From Bacillus cytotoxicus (GTDB lineage Bacteria; Bacillota; Bacilli; Bacillales; Bacillaceae_G), in NCBI RefSeq assembly GCF_023715645.1, contig NZ_JAMBOP010000002.1:62001-126000 (forward strand): a stretch of DNA of 64,000 bases, read 5' to 3'. Every line of letters begins with the position of its first letter. The first letter of the stretch is position 1. The position numbers and the translations under genes were made by a program. This document shows, piece by piece, positions 27,844 through 36,192 of the stretch. The notes beneath the pieces were generated by a model. The model had not been told where the DNA came from. It made no database searches and saw only the letters and a program-made list of their open reading frames with translations.

Positions 27844-28189
27844 ATATACATGTATAAAAAAACACGCCTAAAATAATACATAAAACTGCGCAGACGCATA
27901 ATAATATAAGGTTAGAAACATGTAAATTCCCCAAAACAATCACTCCTATGTTTGTTGCATCTTTTTTTACTTTGTCCCGCTCTTACGCACTGTATGACTC
28001 CTACCCTAAAAGGTAAAAATGAAACTTCCATAAGAGCTTGAATGGTTCAATTAATGAAAAATTACTATTTACTTTATCATACCGAAAAAACATAACATAT
28101 ACATTTACAATGCCCTAACAATATAGATATGAGTGTTACAAATCCTATATAATTATTACATTATATATACAGTCGTATTGTTTTGTTTT
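27844..28189. other. Intergenic region with a decayed inverted copy of the palindromic repeat
   Basis: At about 27968-28042 the sequence reads, on the minus strand, like the right end (GCGGGACAAAGT) and then, on the plus strand, like the left end (ATGAAACTTCCATAAGAG) of the palindromic element. It is a remnant. No ORF is seen. Confidence 0.5.
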
Positions 28190-28257
28190 ATATAAATCCA
28201 AATTGAAAACCTGACATAAAACCTCCTCTAAAAGAGGAGGTTTTTATGCCGTTTTTA
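28190..28257 (+). repeat. bcr-type repeat, copy J (minimal hairpin form)
   Basis: Only the left end TATATAAATCCAAATTGAAA plus a perfect AAAACCTCCTCT/AGAGGAGGTTTT hairpin; the whole core is deleted. Confidence 0.65.
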
Positions 28258-28268
28258 CTTGTAAATAT

Positions 28269-28326
28269 AAAACAATCCAATACATGCCTCTCTCATATAC
28301 GAAAAGAAGCATGTATTGGATTGTTA
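28269..28326. terminator. Large hairpin after the 74-aa gene
   Basis: AACAATCCAATACATGC and GCATGTATTGGATTGTT arms around an 18-20 base loop, adjacent to the stop codon at 28336. Probable terminator on the minus strand. Confidence 0.65.
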
Positions 28327-28335
28327 AACTTACTA

Positions 28336-28560
28336 TTAGTGTACAAGAGACCATCCCATAAAATCTTCATGAACTTGTCTAGCCCGTTTATCATTTCGAT
28401 CGTATAATTCTGCATAACTATCAGTTTCTTCATCATAAGCCATCGTATAAATGATTTGTCCATCTATTTCGACTGATAGAACAACTCCACCATTCATTTC
28501 TTCTACATGTATCACTGCATCAACTGAAATCCTCACATCAGTCATTTTTTGATCTAACAT
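28336..28560 (-). CDS. Small hypothetical protein
   Basis: 74 aa, beta-rich then helical (VVLSVEIDGQIIYTMAYDEE, followed by DRNDKRARQVHEDFMGWSL). GGGGGC lies 6 bases before the ATG, supporting translation. No signal peptide, TM or Cys. Not recognised; conserved small cytoplasmic proteins of this kind are common in the group. Monocistronic, between two bcr repeats. Confidence 0.65.
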   Translation of the reverse strand: MLDQKMTDVRISVDAVIHVEEMNGGVVLSVEIDGQIIYTMAYDEETDSYAELYDRNDKRARQVHEDFMGWSLVH

Positions 28561-28650
28561 GGTATGCCCCCTAAAAAATATTCCTTTCTAGTACCGTTCG
28601 TACACATACACGCTAAACAGTATACTACTGCAATACGGTATCTTTCGTCA

Positions 28651-28830
28651 ATATTTATATCCACTTTGATTTTTCAACATCCAATGTTATGTAAAACAAA
28701 AAGTGATATGCTACTTGTTTGCTCACTTTGTTTTCACATTGCTTGTGGAAGAAAAGGGCACTGATCGATCTATGCGTGGCCAGCCGCTCTCGCCCACCTA
28801 AAAAAAGTGGTTTTTATATTGGATTTTATG
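28651..28830 (+). repeat. bcr-type repeat, copy K
   Basis: Left end TTTATATCCACTTTGATTTT, core GGCACTGATCGATC and CGTGGCCAGCCGCTC, hairpin half GGTTTTTATATTGG. Confidence 0.75.
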
Positions 28831-28928
28831 TAGGTGAATGTCTTTTCTGCTATCTTTATCAAGTGTAGTCTTATGTAAACAATTCCTCTATAATGAAATT
28901 AACAGCAAAATATAAAGAGGTGCTTACA

Positions 28929-29441
28929 GTGATTTTACATAAAGGAGAGATATTATTTCGCCAAGGAGAGGAAGGCCCTCTATATTTTATAAAAAGTGGT
29001 CTATTAAAAGTCGTTCGTGTCCAAGAAGATGGCACACCTTTTTTATTTAACATTATTGTTCCAGGTGAAACAATTCCTCACCACTCTTTAATCTCACCAA
29101 AAGAATATCATGGTACTGCAATTGCTTTAACGAAAACAGAAGTAACACCGATTTCAAGCAACACATGGTATGAACAATTACAGACAAAACCTGAATCTTA
29201 TGCCGATGTCGCCCTTCAACTGCAAACAAAATTACGTATGATGCAGCAGCGTATCGACCAGCTTACAACTGTCTCACCAAAAGAACGTCTTTATCGTTTA
29301 CAAGAATGGTTCGCAATCTATTTGGGGGATATTCCTATTTATGAAATCTTAACGCAAACGGAAATTGGACAATTAATTGGCATTCGCCGTGAAACAGTAA
29401 ATCGTCTCTTTCGGGAACAAACAAAAAACGAGGTGAATTAA
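28929..29441 (+). CDS. Short Crp/Fnr-family transcription regulator
   Basis: 170 aa regulator from GTG at 28929 (GAGGTG 6 bases upstream). The cyclic-nucleotide-like sensor barrel is trimmed at the N-terminus (LHKGEILFRQGEEGPLYFIKSGLLKV). The C-terminal HTH_Crp reads TQTEIGQLIGIRRETVNRLFRE. It has no Cys, so it cannot carry an Fnr Fe-S cluster, and its effector is unknown. It is convergent with hmp, whose promoter has a Crp/Fnr-type palindrome, so hmp may be a target; this is inference. Confidence 0.88.
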   Translation: MILHKGEILFRQGEEGPLYFIKSGLLKVVRVQEDGTPFLFNIIVPGETIPHHSLISPKEYHGTAIALTKTEVTPISSNTWYEQLQTKPESYADVALQLQTKLRMMQQRIDQLTTVSPKERLYRLQEWFAIYLGDIPIYEILTQTEIGQLIGIRRETVNRLFREQTKNEVN

Positions 29442-29453
29442 CACCTCGTTCCT
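29425..29453. terminator. Bidirectional terminator between the Crp/Fnr gene and hmp
   Basis: ACGAGGTG and CACCTCGT arms with a 6-base loop; it overlaps the end of the regulator gene. Confidence 0.75.
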
Positions 29454-29458
29454 TCTCA

Positions 29459-30667
29459 TTATTGTAAGCTTGCTGCTGGTCCGAAAAATTCAAAGTGAAT
29501 ATGCTCTGATGAAACGCCCCATTCTGTCAAAGCTGCGTTAATATTCTTCATAAATGGTACTGGTCCGCAAAAATAGAAATCTGCTTCAGTAGAAGGAATA
29601 ATAGTTTGTAACCACGCTAAATCAATAAATCCTTCTTTATCATAATTTTTTTCTTTCTTATCTTTCTCAGTTGGTGCAGAGTAGCAAGTATATGCTTCTA
29701 CTTGTTCATGTTCTTTCGCTATATTTGCAATATCTTCTTTCATTGCTTGTACATCGCTGTTTAACGCTCCGTGAATAAAGTATACGTTACGATTTGACGA
29801 TTGCTGAATTAATGTATTTAACATACTCATCATTGGTGTAATTCCTACACCACCACTAATTAGCACAACTGGTAGTTGTGAATCCATATTCAGTACAAAA
29901 TCTCCTGCTGGTGCACTTAATGGTAAAATATCTCCCTCTTTTACATGATCATGTAAATAATTAGATACCACTCCCTCTGGACTCTCCATACCTTTCTCGC
30001 GTTTTACACTAATTCGGTAATAATCTTTTCTAGGGGCATCAGATAAACTGTACTGACGATTATGTGTATATGTTTCTCCTTCAATATTTATCTGTACGCT
30101 TACATACTGTCCTGGTAAAAATGAAGATAATGGTTCTTTATCTTCTGGCTTTAAATAAAAGGATGTAATTACATTGCTCTCTTTCTCTTTTTTTGCAACG
30201 ACAAAGTTACGGAAATCTTTCCAACCACCTGTTTTTGCTGCCGCTTCTTCATACATCTCAGCTTCTATACTAATAAACGCATCAGCGATTACACCATAAG
30301 CTTCTCCCCAAGCATCTAATACTTCTTGCGGTGCATGAGCTACTTCTTTAATTGCTTGCAATAAGCATGTTCCAACAATCGGATAGTGCTCTGCTTTAAT
30401 ACCTAAGCTGCGATGCTTATGTCCAATTTGTTTTACAACGGGAATGATTACTGCTAAATTATCAATATAATTAGCAGCTGCGTATACTGCATTTGCTAAA
30501 GCTTGTTGCTGTCTTCCCTTTTTTTGATTTGTATGATTAAAAATATTTAATAGTTCAGGATGCTCAGAAAACATAATTTGATAAAAACGTGTTGTAATTT
30601 CTACACCTTTTTCTTGTAATAACGGTACTGTTGATTTTACGATTTCAATTGTTTTTGCACTTAACAT
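29459..30667 (-). CDS. hmp: Flavohemoprotein, nitric oxide dioxygenase
   Basis: Cytoplasmic Hmp that oxidises NO to nitrate with O2 and NADPH. 402 aa from the ATG at 30667 (AAGGAG 8 bases upstream; a GTG three codons earlier is less likely). The globin domain (about 1-137) has the distal Tyr/Gln and proximal His region KHRSLGIKAEHYPIVG. The FAD domain has RQYSLSDAP and the NAD domain VLISGGVGITPMMSML, with the end FYFCGPVPFM. In Bacillus, hmp is induced by NO through NsrR and ResD, both plausible here. Confidence 0.96.
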   Translation of the reverse strand: MLSAKTIEIVKSTVPLLQEKGVEITTRFYQIMFSEHPELLNIFNHTNQKKGRQQQALANAVYAAANYIDNLAVIIPVVKQIGHKHRSLGIKAEHYPIVGTCLLQAIKEVAHAPQEVLDAWGEAYGVIADAFISIEAEMYEEAAAKTGGWKDFRNFVVAKKEKESNVITSFYLKPEDKEPLSSFLPGQYVSVQINIEGETYTHNRQYSLSDAPRKDYYRISVKREKGMESPEGVVSNYLHDHVKEGDILPLSAPAGDFVLNMDSQLPVVLISGGVGITPMMSMLNTLIQQSSNRNVYFIHGALNSDVQAMKEDIANIAKEHEQVEAYTCYSAPTEKDKKEKNYDKEGFIDLAWLQTIIPSTEADFYFCGPVPFMKNINAALTEWGVSSEHIHFEFFGPAASLQ

Positions 30668-30702
30668 ACGATTCACTCCTTCATTTCTTTATCTAGTTTC
30701 AT

Positions 30703-30743
30703 TGTATAAGATATCCAAATTAGAGGTTGTGATTTTAATCACT
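30703..30743 (-). promoter_or_regulatory. hmp promoter with Crp/Fnr-type palindrome
   Basis: TGTGATTTTAATCACT (30728-30743) matches TGTGA-N6-TCACA at nine of ten symmetric positions. A possible -10 TATACA lies at 30703-30708 on the minus strand, which puts the box centre about 40 bases upstream of the expected start, the position of a class II activator site. Confidence 0.6.
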
Positions 30744-30933
30744 ATAAACATGATGGTTTTGTGAAAAACCTCATAAATTGAAACAAAAAATCAAAGCGGA
30801 TTTATATGTTAGGGTAACATTCATAGTAAAAAGAATAATAAAAAAGAGCTGACTCGAAAAAGGATTAATGTCATCTCATTTTCATGCACTCAGAATGTTG
30901 AAAATTGTCGAAGTGTCTTTATCTTGTGTCGAA

Positions 30934-31008
30934 GTGCCGATATATTGAAAAAGTCGCTGATATATTGAAAAAAGTGGTCGATATATTTGAAAAAGCGCCG
31001 ATATATGA
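30934..31008. repeat. Short tandem repeat, about four 20-22 bp units
   Basis: Imperfect units built on CGATATATTGAAAAAGT (at about 30938, 30957, 30979 and 30999, with CTGATATATTG and CGATATATTTG variants). Two copies of TGTCGAAGTG precede them. No coding potential. Confidence 0.7.
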
Positions 31009-31020
31009 ATGAACATATAA

Positions 31021-31072
31021 GAAGGAGGTGATTCAAAAGACATCTACATCTCTTTTGAATCACCTCCTTTTT
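31021..31072. terminator. 19-bp hairpin next to the 174-aa gene
   Basis: Perfect arms AAGGAGGTGATTCAAAAGA (31022-31040) and its complement (31051-31069), T-rich on the plus side. Likely terminates the minus-strand gene ending at 31071. One arm spells an SD/anti-SD-like sequence. Confidence 0.7.
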
Positions 31073-31589
31073 ACGATGCTTGCAATGCCTGTTCGATTCG
31101 TTTTACATCTTTTCCATTCCCAAACTCTGTATAGCCCCAAATGTTCGTTTCACCTGTATACTTATTTACAATAATATCGAGATCATGGTATACACGATGT
31201 GCATAAATAATATATTCGATATTCCGGGTCGTTACTCCCTTTTTCAAAATTTCATAACTTCGTTTCACATCTCGTTTTATTTGTTTATTTTTCACTTTCT
31301 TCTCAAAGTCCTTTAAAGCAACCTCCTGTTCTTGATACCATTTCATAAAATGGTCCCAATCTCCATCAGTATACTTTTCTGCTTTTCCGTAATTTAAAAA
31401 AGTATTGTAGCTTTCATGTGTGGTACCGATAAATTGTAGTACTTCTTTCGTCTCATCCGCATCTTCTACTTTTGGCATTGACGCTACGCCAACTGGCTTA
31501 CTTGCATAGTGTATAAAAAATTTGCTTAAGCCGTAACTAGCGATTCCCATGAAAAGAAGAATTCCGAGTATAGTCCACATTTTTTTCAT
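31071..31589 (-). CDS. Membrane-anchored hypothetical protein
   Basis: 172 aa from the ATG at 31589 (AAGGGG about 9 bases upstream). An N-terminal signal anchor (MWTILGILLFMGIASYGL) is followed by an extracytoplasmic helical domain rich in charged residues, ending in WGYTEFGNGKDVKRIEQALQ. No Cys and no lipobox. Not recognised. Confidence 0.7.
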   Translation of the reverse strand: MKKMWTILGILLFMGIASYGLSKFFIHYASKPVGVASMPKVEDADETKEVLQFIGTTHESYNTFLNYGKAEKYTDGDWDHFMKWYQEQEVALKDFEKKVKNKQIKRDVKRSYEILKKGVTTRNIEYIIYAHRVYHDLDIIVNKYTGETNIWGYTEFGNGKDVKRIEQALQAS

Positions 31590-31690
31590 ATACACTACCC
31601 CTTTTCTTTATGTAAACATTACATTTTTTCTAGAAATAGTAATATTTGTAATGTTCCATAAAAAAAGAAGGATTCCTGTATAAATAGTTC

Positions 31691-32002
31691 TTACCATTTC
31701 GACAACGCTATTTTACAAATTACGTGTCGGAAGTTGATCTTGCAAAATAGTATTAGCTTGATAGGAAGCATAGCCAAGAACTGCAAATATGAAAACACGT
31801 ATAAAAAAAATATACCTATACGTGTTTTCATATTTGCAGAATAGTAATTTTCATGCTGTTCTTTTTCCTTTTCCCACTTATCTAATTTTCGTTCTGACAC
31901 AGCTATTGCATCTTGCATCAATACAAAGTGCTGCTCTCTTTCCTCTTCATACGGGACGTAATCAAGTCGTTCGAATTTAGGATATACGTAATCTAATGGC
32001 AT
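31691..32002 (-). CDS. Small membrane protein, probably frameshifted at a T8 run
   Basis: As read, 103 aa: a hydrophilic head (YPKFERLDYVPYEEEREQH and a coiled-coil-like KLDKWEKEKEQHE) then a hydrophobic helix. At 31803-31810 a run of eight T (minus strand) precedes a change in character. Adding one T would give the sequence RVFIFAVLGYASYQANTILQ with a stop at 31713, a more natural TM and tail (96 aa). The run lies in the loop of a perfect 23-bp palindrome. The RBS is weak. Pseudogene, slippage site or sequencing error cannot be told apart here. Confidence 0.5.
   Translation of the reverse strand: MPLDYVYPKFERLDYVPYEEEREQHFVLMQDAIAVSERKLDKWEKEKEQHENYYSANMKTRIGIFFLYVFSYLQFLAMLPIKLILFCKINFRHVICKIALSKW
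31781..31839. repeat. Perfect 23-bp inverted repeat with 13-base loop
   Basis: Arms 31781-31803 and 31817-31839 are exact complements; the loop holds an A/T homopolymer. It lies entirely inside the preceding small gene. Confidence 0.85.
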
Positions 32003-32080
32003 ATTTCTTAAGTTTATTGGAAACTATCGTTTAATTCCTCCATTTTTAGCCAATACTATCAGTGCAAGGAGGTGAAAACG

Positions 32081-32278
32081 GTGACATTGCAATCTGTTAT
32101 GATCGGTGCCTTATCTTTTCTAGCTTCTATGCTCATTTTTTATACTGTTGGGCATGTACTACTTTTAGATTGGCTACCCGATAATATTTTTATTAGTTCT
32201 ATTATCCTTTCTGCACTTATTATCGCTTATTTTATTACGCGAAAATCCATGAGTGAGCCTTCAACCAAAACAAAATAA
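32081..32278 (+). CDS. Small two-helix membrane protein
   Basis: 65 aa from GTG at 32081, with AGGAGG 8 bases upstream (an earlier GTG lies inside the RBS). Two hydrophobic segments (SVMIGALSFLASMLIFYTVG and IFISSIILSALIIAYFI) and a short charged tail. Function unknown. Followed at once by a terminator, and divergent from the frameshifted gene. Confidence 0.7.
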   Translation: MTLQSVMIGALSFLASMLIFYTVGHVLLLDWLPDNIFISSIILSALIIAYFITRKSMSEPSTKTK

Positions 32279-32308
32279 AAGAGTGATGATGTCTTATCAC
32301 TCTTTTTC
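32277..32308 (+). terminator. Terminator after the 65-aa gene
   Basis: AAAAGAGTGAT and ATCACTCTTTT arms with an 8-base loop and T tail. Confidence 0.9.
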
Positions 32309-32328
32309 TCATTTCCTATACATAACTA

Positions 32329-33195
32329 TCATCTTTCTAACTGCATCTTCTCTCCATATTCTTTCACGATTTCAATAATATTTTGAAACGCACCTATCTC
32401 TTCTTTTTTATAATTAAATACTTTTAAATTGTATTGATCATAATACGTTTCTAACATTTTTAATTGAGATGGTGATATATCACTAACCGGAACAACAAAG
32501 TTCACTTCATATTCTTTATATCCTTCTTTCACTAACTCACCTTGTATTTGTTCACTATTTTCTTTATTGATTATCTTTTTTACTTTTTCAGGAATTTGTA
32601 ATTGAAAATAATAGTTTTTTTCTTTTTCTAGCTTCTTATATAATGCATTTGAAATTGTGTAATACACCGTATAATTCACTGTGTTTTCCTTTGTTTTAAT
32701 ATGAAAACGAGTAATTTGTAAATCTTTTTTAGTGATTTGAGTTAAAGGTGTTTGTTGTTCGTCACCATTTTGTGTTAAAGGAGCTGCTGGGAATAAAGAA
32801 AGAAGTTTTTCGGTATCCACTTTTGATATAAGATAAAACGTTTTAGGATCGGTTTCTTTTTGTAACCATCCTGTTCTCGCTTCTGTACGAAGCCAAGCTT
32901 TATATTTTTCTACTTGTCCATTTTTCTTAACAGTAATGACATATTCAGGTTCACCTAATTCACCAATTACGTTTTGTTTCTCCGCTTTACTTATAATATT
33001 AGCCGCTGTTTTTGCCTCTTCATCCTTCAATGTTGCTTCTTTTTTCCCTACTAGAGATACAATTACTTCTATATTCTCTTCCATCGTACGCCCCGCTTCT
33101 TTTGTTATTTTTTCACTTCGCTCTATTTTCTGATTCGTTTGGTTACATGCTACTAATAAAAAAAGACCGAACATGAATAACCATTTTTTTCGCAT
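32329..33195 (-). CDS. Predicted lipoprotein, unknown function
   Basis: 288 aa with a clear lipoprotein signal peptide: MRKKWLFMFGLFLLVAC, lipid-modified Cys in LLVACNQT. The mature part is a charged helix followed by a mixed alpha/beta domain with EPEYVITVKKNGQVEKYKAWL and VNYTVYYTISNALYKKLEKE. The start at 33195 is chosen for GAGGATGAGA upstream and for the signal peptide. Not recognised as a named family. Confidence 0.75.
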   Translation of the reverse strand: MRKKWLFMFGLFLLVACNQTNQKIERSEKITKEAGRTMEENIEVIVSLVGKKEATLKDEEAKTAANIISKAEKQNVIGELGEPEYVITVKKNGQVEKYKAWLRTEARTGWLQKETDPKTFYLISKVDTEKLLSLFPAAPLTQNGDEQQTPLTQITKKDLQITRFHIKTKENTVNYTVYYTISNALYKKLEKEKNYYFQLQIPEKVKKIINKENSEQIQGELVKEGYKEYEVNFVVPVSDISPSQLKMLETYYDQYNLKVFNYKKEEIGAFQNIIEIVKEYGEKMQLER

Positions 33196-33305
33196 AGCTC
33201 TCATCCTCATTTCTCAAAATAAGAAAAACTTATTGTCCTTGAAAGAAAACAAAATCAATCTAACAAATGAAATTCGATATAATATACATGAAAGGAGGCT
33301 ACAAC

Positions 33306-34082
33306 ATGCCGATAGATTTCCATAGTTCAAATAACAAATATACGTATACGAATCGCCAAGCAACGGATTCATGGACACGCATGATACAAAATATTGTAGA
33401 TATGAAAGAGAAAAGAGTCATTGATATTGGTTGCGGTGGTGGTGTTTATACGAAACAACTCGCTATGATGGGTGCAGTTGAAGCAATTGGTGTCGATTTT
33501 TCAAATCAGATGATTGAAGCTGCCAAAGAAAACTGTACTCATATTTCAAATGCTTCCTTTATACAAGGTGACGCTTATAATATTCCTTTTGCAGATGGAA
33601 CCTTTGATATTGTTCTATCACGAGCTGTCATTCATCATCTAGATCATATTCCAAAATTTCTTCAAGAAGCATATCGCATTTTAAAACGAAACGGTACCCT
33701 TATTCTCCAAGACCGGACAATTGAAGACTGCACGATTCCAGGAAGTCCAGAACATATTCGCGGCTATTTCTTTTCTTGCTACCCAAAATTAATCCAAATA
33801 GAAGCAAAACGAAGACCAGAAACTAATCAAATAAATCATTTGTTATATGATAATGGCTTCTTGCCAAATCCAATTCAAACATTATGGGAAGTTCGTAAAG
33901 TCCACTCTTCAATTGAAGATTTACTTCAAGACTTATCACCACGAACTGGCCGCTCTATTCTTCATGAATTATCAGACAATGAACTTTCTAAGTTATTACA
34001 ACATATTCACTCTAAGCTTTACGGGAAGTCCTCTATTATCGAACAAGATCGTTGGACAATTTGGACAGCCGTGAAAGAGTAA
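33306..34082 (+). CDS. SAM-dependent class I methyltransferase
   Basis: 258 aa from the ATG at 33306 (AAGGAGG 7 bases upstream). Rossmann methyltransferase motifs: motif I VIDIGCGGGVYTKQLA, acidic motif II IGVDFSNQMIEAA, motif III GDAYNIPFADGTFDIVLSRA and LKRNGTLILQDRT. This UbiE/Methyltransf_11 pattern does not tell the substrate. Monocistronic; its last codons form half of the terminator stem. Confidence 0.88.
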   Translation: MPIDFHSSNNKYTYTNRQATDSWTRMIQNIVDMKEKRVIDIGCGGGVYTKQLAMMGAVEAIGVDFSNQMIEAAKENCTHISNASFIQGDAYNIPFADGTFDIVLSRAVIHHLDHIPKFLQEAYRILKRNGTLILQDRTIEDCTIPGSPEHIRGYFFSCYPKLIQIEAKRRPETNQINHLLYDNGFLPNPIQTLWEVRKVHSSIEDLLQDLSPRTGRSILHELSDNELSKLLQHIHSKLYGKSSIIEQDRWTIWTAVKE

Positions 34083-34117
34083 CAAGCCTCACATTACGTG
34101 AGGCTTGTTACTCTTTC
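34073..34117. terminator. 20-bp bidirectional terminator
   Basis: Perfect 20-bp arms (34073-34092 and 34098-34117) around ATTAC. They include the stop codons of both convergent genes. Confidence 0.9.
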
Positions 34118-34325
34118 ATAACCGTGTTCTGCAACACTCTTGATATCCACCATTTCTTTGCTGTGCAGCCCCACATTTTGAACATACTAAAAATCTGGAT
34201 TGATTTGCAAACAAACTACCTTTATCAAAAAGTAACACTCCTGCTTGTTTAAACGAACGAGAATAATATAACCATATAAAACCACAAACTGCAGTAATAC
34301 ATACCAATACACCCATTACAAGCAT
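34116..34325 (-). CDS. Small membrane protein with zinc-ribbon-like tail
   Basis: 69 aa from the ATG at 34325 (AGAGGTGA upstream). One TM helix (VMGVLVCITAVCGFIWLYY), then a cytoplasmic or outer tail with CSKCGAAQQRNGGYQECC, a pattern of two CxxC-like pairs that could bind zinc. Unknown function. An in-frame extension upstream to 34397 lacks an RBS. Confidence 0.6.
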   Translation of the reverse strand: MLVMGVLVCITAVCGFIWLYYSRSFKQAGVLLFDKGSLFANQSRFLVCSKCGAAQQRNGGYQECCRTRL

Positions 34326-34565
34326 TTTCGTCACCTCTGCTTCGTCTGTTCTTTCCAGCAAGTGGATGATTACATTATTCTCTACATTAAACCACAAATC
34401 CTTCTTTTCGTTATAAAATAAAACGTTACTTAGAAAGAATTTAAAGTAAATGTATAAGAAACAAAAATTTTATAATTTCCATAAAAGATTTACGGTTTTT
34501 TAATAAAATAAAACGTTGTCCTTCTAATACAATGAAAATAACAGTATATGTAAAGGAGTGACACC

Positions 34566-36107
34566 ATGCTTACCTTTCTTACGTATATCCCTGTACTCAT
34601 TTCTATCATTATTTCTTCCGTTTTTTCCACTTCAGAATCCCCTGAAATTCCTGTACAAATTATTGGGTTAAACGATTTACACGGACAAATCAACACATCC
34701 ACACCGCTGAACGGAAAGCCTGCCGGTCGGGCTGAGTACATAACCTCCTATATTAACGCCTATAAACAGCAATTTCCACATACCTTACTTGTTCATACTG
34801 GTGATATGATTGGCGGCAGTCCTCCCATTTCAGCTCTTTTTCAAGATGAGCCCACAATAGAGTTTTTAAATATGCTCCAATTTGATGTTGGAACAATTGG
34901 TAATCATGAATTTGATGAAGGTGTAACAGAACTAAAACGACTCATTGATGGTGGATTTCATCCAAAAACCGGTATGTTTCCAGGTAGTTCTTTTCCTTAT
35001 GTTTGTGCAAATGTACTAGATGCTAACACGAATAAACCGCTATTCCCACCATATACAATTAAATGGATTGACGGTGTTCCTATTGCTTTTATTGGCATCG
35101 TTACAAAAGAAACACCCTTTCTTACGATGCAAAGCGATATGTCGGCAGTCACTTTTATAGATGAAGCTACTGCTGTTCAAACATACGTACGAGAATTACA
35201 GCAAAAGGGCATCCATGCTATTATCGTTCTTGCTCACCTAGATGGTAAAACAGCCGATGGAATTACCTACGGACCACTTGCGGATTTAGCCAATAAACTG
35301 GACGATGATGTCGATATACTATTTGGTGGCCATAATCACTCTTATATGAATGGATATGTGAATGGAAAATTACTTGTTGAAGCGTATTCTTACGGAAGAG
35401 CTTTGGCAAATGTACAGCTCACAATTAATCGTAAAACGAAAGATATTACCAAAAAAACCGCAAAAATTATTCCTACTTATCATGGTCAAATACAGCCTAA
35501 CCCAATCATCCAATTATGGCTCCAAAGCTATCAAACAAAAATAGCTCCAATAACCGAGCAAGTACTTGGAAAAAGCGTACACGAACTGACACGTGATCAA
35601 AATAAAGATGGAGAAGCAGATCTTGGTTCCCTTCTTGCTACCTCCCAACGTCAAGCCATGCAAACTGACATTGCATTTGTAAACCTCGGCACTATACGCC
35701 ATAATTTACAACAAGGTTTTATTACATGGGAAAATACTTTTCTTATCCAACCTTTTGAAAATAAACTTATTAAAATGGAGTTAACTGGCAAGGAAATTCA
35801 AAGTGTACTGCACGAACAATGGGACGATGAAATACGGATATTACAAGTATCTGGAATTCGTTATACATGGGGGAAAAATGGGGTAGAATCCATCACATTA
35901 GAAAATGGTGAGCCGCTCCAAGATCATACAACATACTCTGTCGCAGTAAATTCTTTCTTGGCAAATGGAGGAGATAAGTTTACCATTTTTCAAAAAGGGA
36001 GAAATCGTGTTGAAGGCCCGACAGATCAAGAAGCATTCGCAAATTTCATCCGTTCTAATCCATCTTTAGAAAATATTCAAAGGAATCATATTCAAAAAAT
36101 ATATTGA
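34566..36107 (+). CDS. 5'-nucleotidase family metallophosphoesterase (UshA/YfkN-like)
   Basis: Secreted or membrane-attached two-domain nucleotidase of 513 aa. Signal peptide at residues 1-25. The metallophosphatase domain has the dinuclear metal motifs IIGLNDLHGQ, HTGDMIGGSP, GTIGNHEFDEG, IVLAHLDG and FGGHNHSYM. The C-terminal nucleotide-binding domain contains NLGTIRHNLQQGFITWE and VNSFLANGGDKFTIF. Hydrolyses extracellular nucleotides in homologues. No LPXTG sorting signal is seen. RBS AAAGGAGTG. Monocistronic. Confidence 0.9.
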   Translation: MLTFLTYIPVLISIIISSVFSTSESPEIPVQIIGLNDLHGQINTSTPLNGKPAGRAEYITSYINAYKQQFPHTLLVHTGDMIGGSPPISALFQDEPTIEFLNMLQFDVGTIGNHEFDEGVTELKRLIDGGFHPKTGMFPGSSFPYVCANVLDANTNKPLFPPYTIKWIDGVPIAFIGIVTKETPFLTMQSDMSAVTFIDEATAVQTYVRELQQKGIHAIIVLAHLDGKTADGITYGPLADLANKLDDDVDILFGGHNHSYMNGYVNGKLLVEAYSYGRALANVQLTINRKTKDITKKTAKIIPTYHGQIQPNPIIQLWLQSYQTKIAPITEQVLGKSVHELTRDQNKDGEADLGSLLATSQRQAMQTDIAFVNLGTIRHNLQQGFITWENTFLIQPFENKLIKMELTGKEIQSVLHEQWDDEIRILQVSGIRYTWGKNGVESITLENGEPLQDHTTYSVAVNSFLANGGDKFTIFQKGRNRVEGPTDQEAFANFIRSNPSLENIQRNHIQKIY

Positions 36108-36121
36108 ACACATACAGAATA

Positions 36122-36166
36122 AAAAGCACCTCCAATTGTTAGAGTGTGTCTAGCAATTGAGGTGCA
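36122..36166 (-). terminator. Terminator of the lia operon
   Basis: GCACCTCAATTGCTAGA pairs with TCTAACAATTGGAGGTGC (two imperfections) on the minus strand, followed by TTTTTA. Confidence 0.8.
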
Positions 36167-36192
36167 CTCCTGAAACGATAGGTGGGGGTAGT

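Noticed and set aside
26838-28042. TauE/SafE gene as cargo of a composite element
   Set aside because: Repeat sequences flank the gene in inverted orientation, but the downstream copy is a heavily decayed remnant and no target duplication or transposase is visible.
30934-31008. CRISPR array
   Set aside because: Units are about 20 bp, directly adjacent and without unique spacers; no cas genes in the window.
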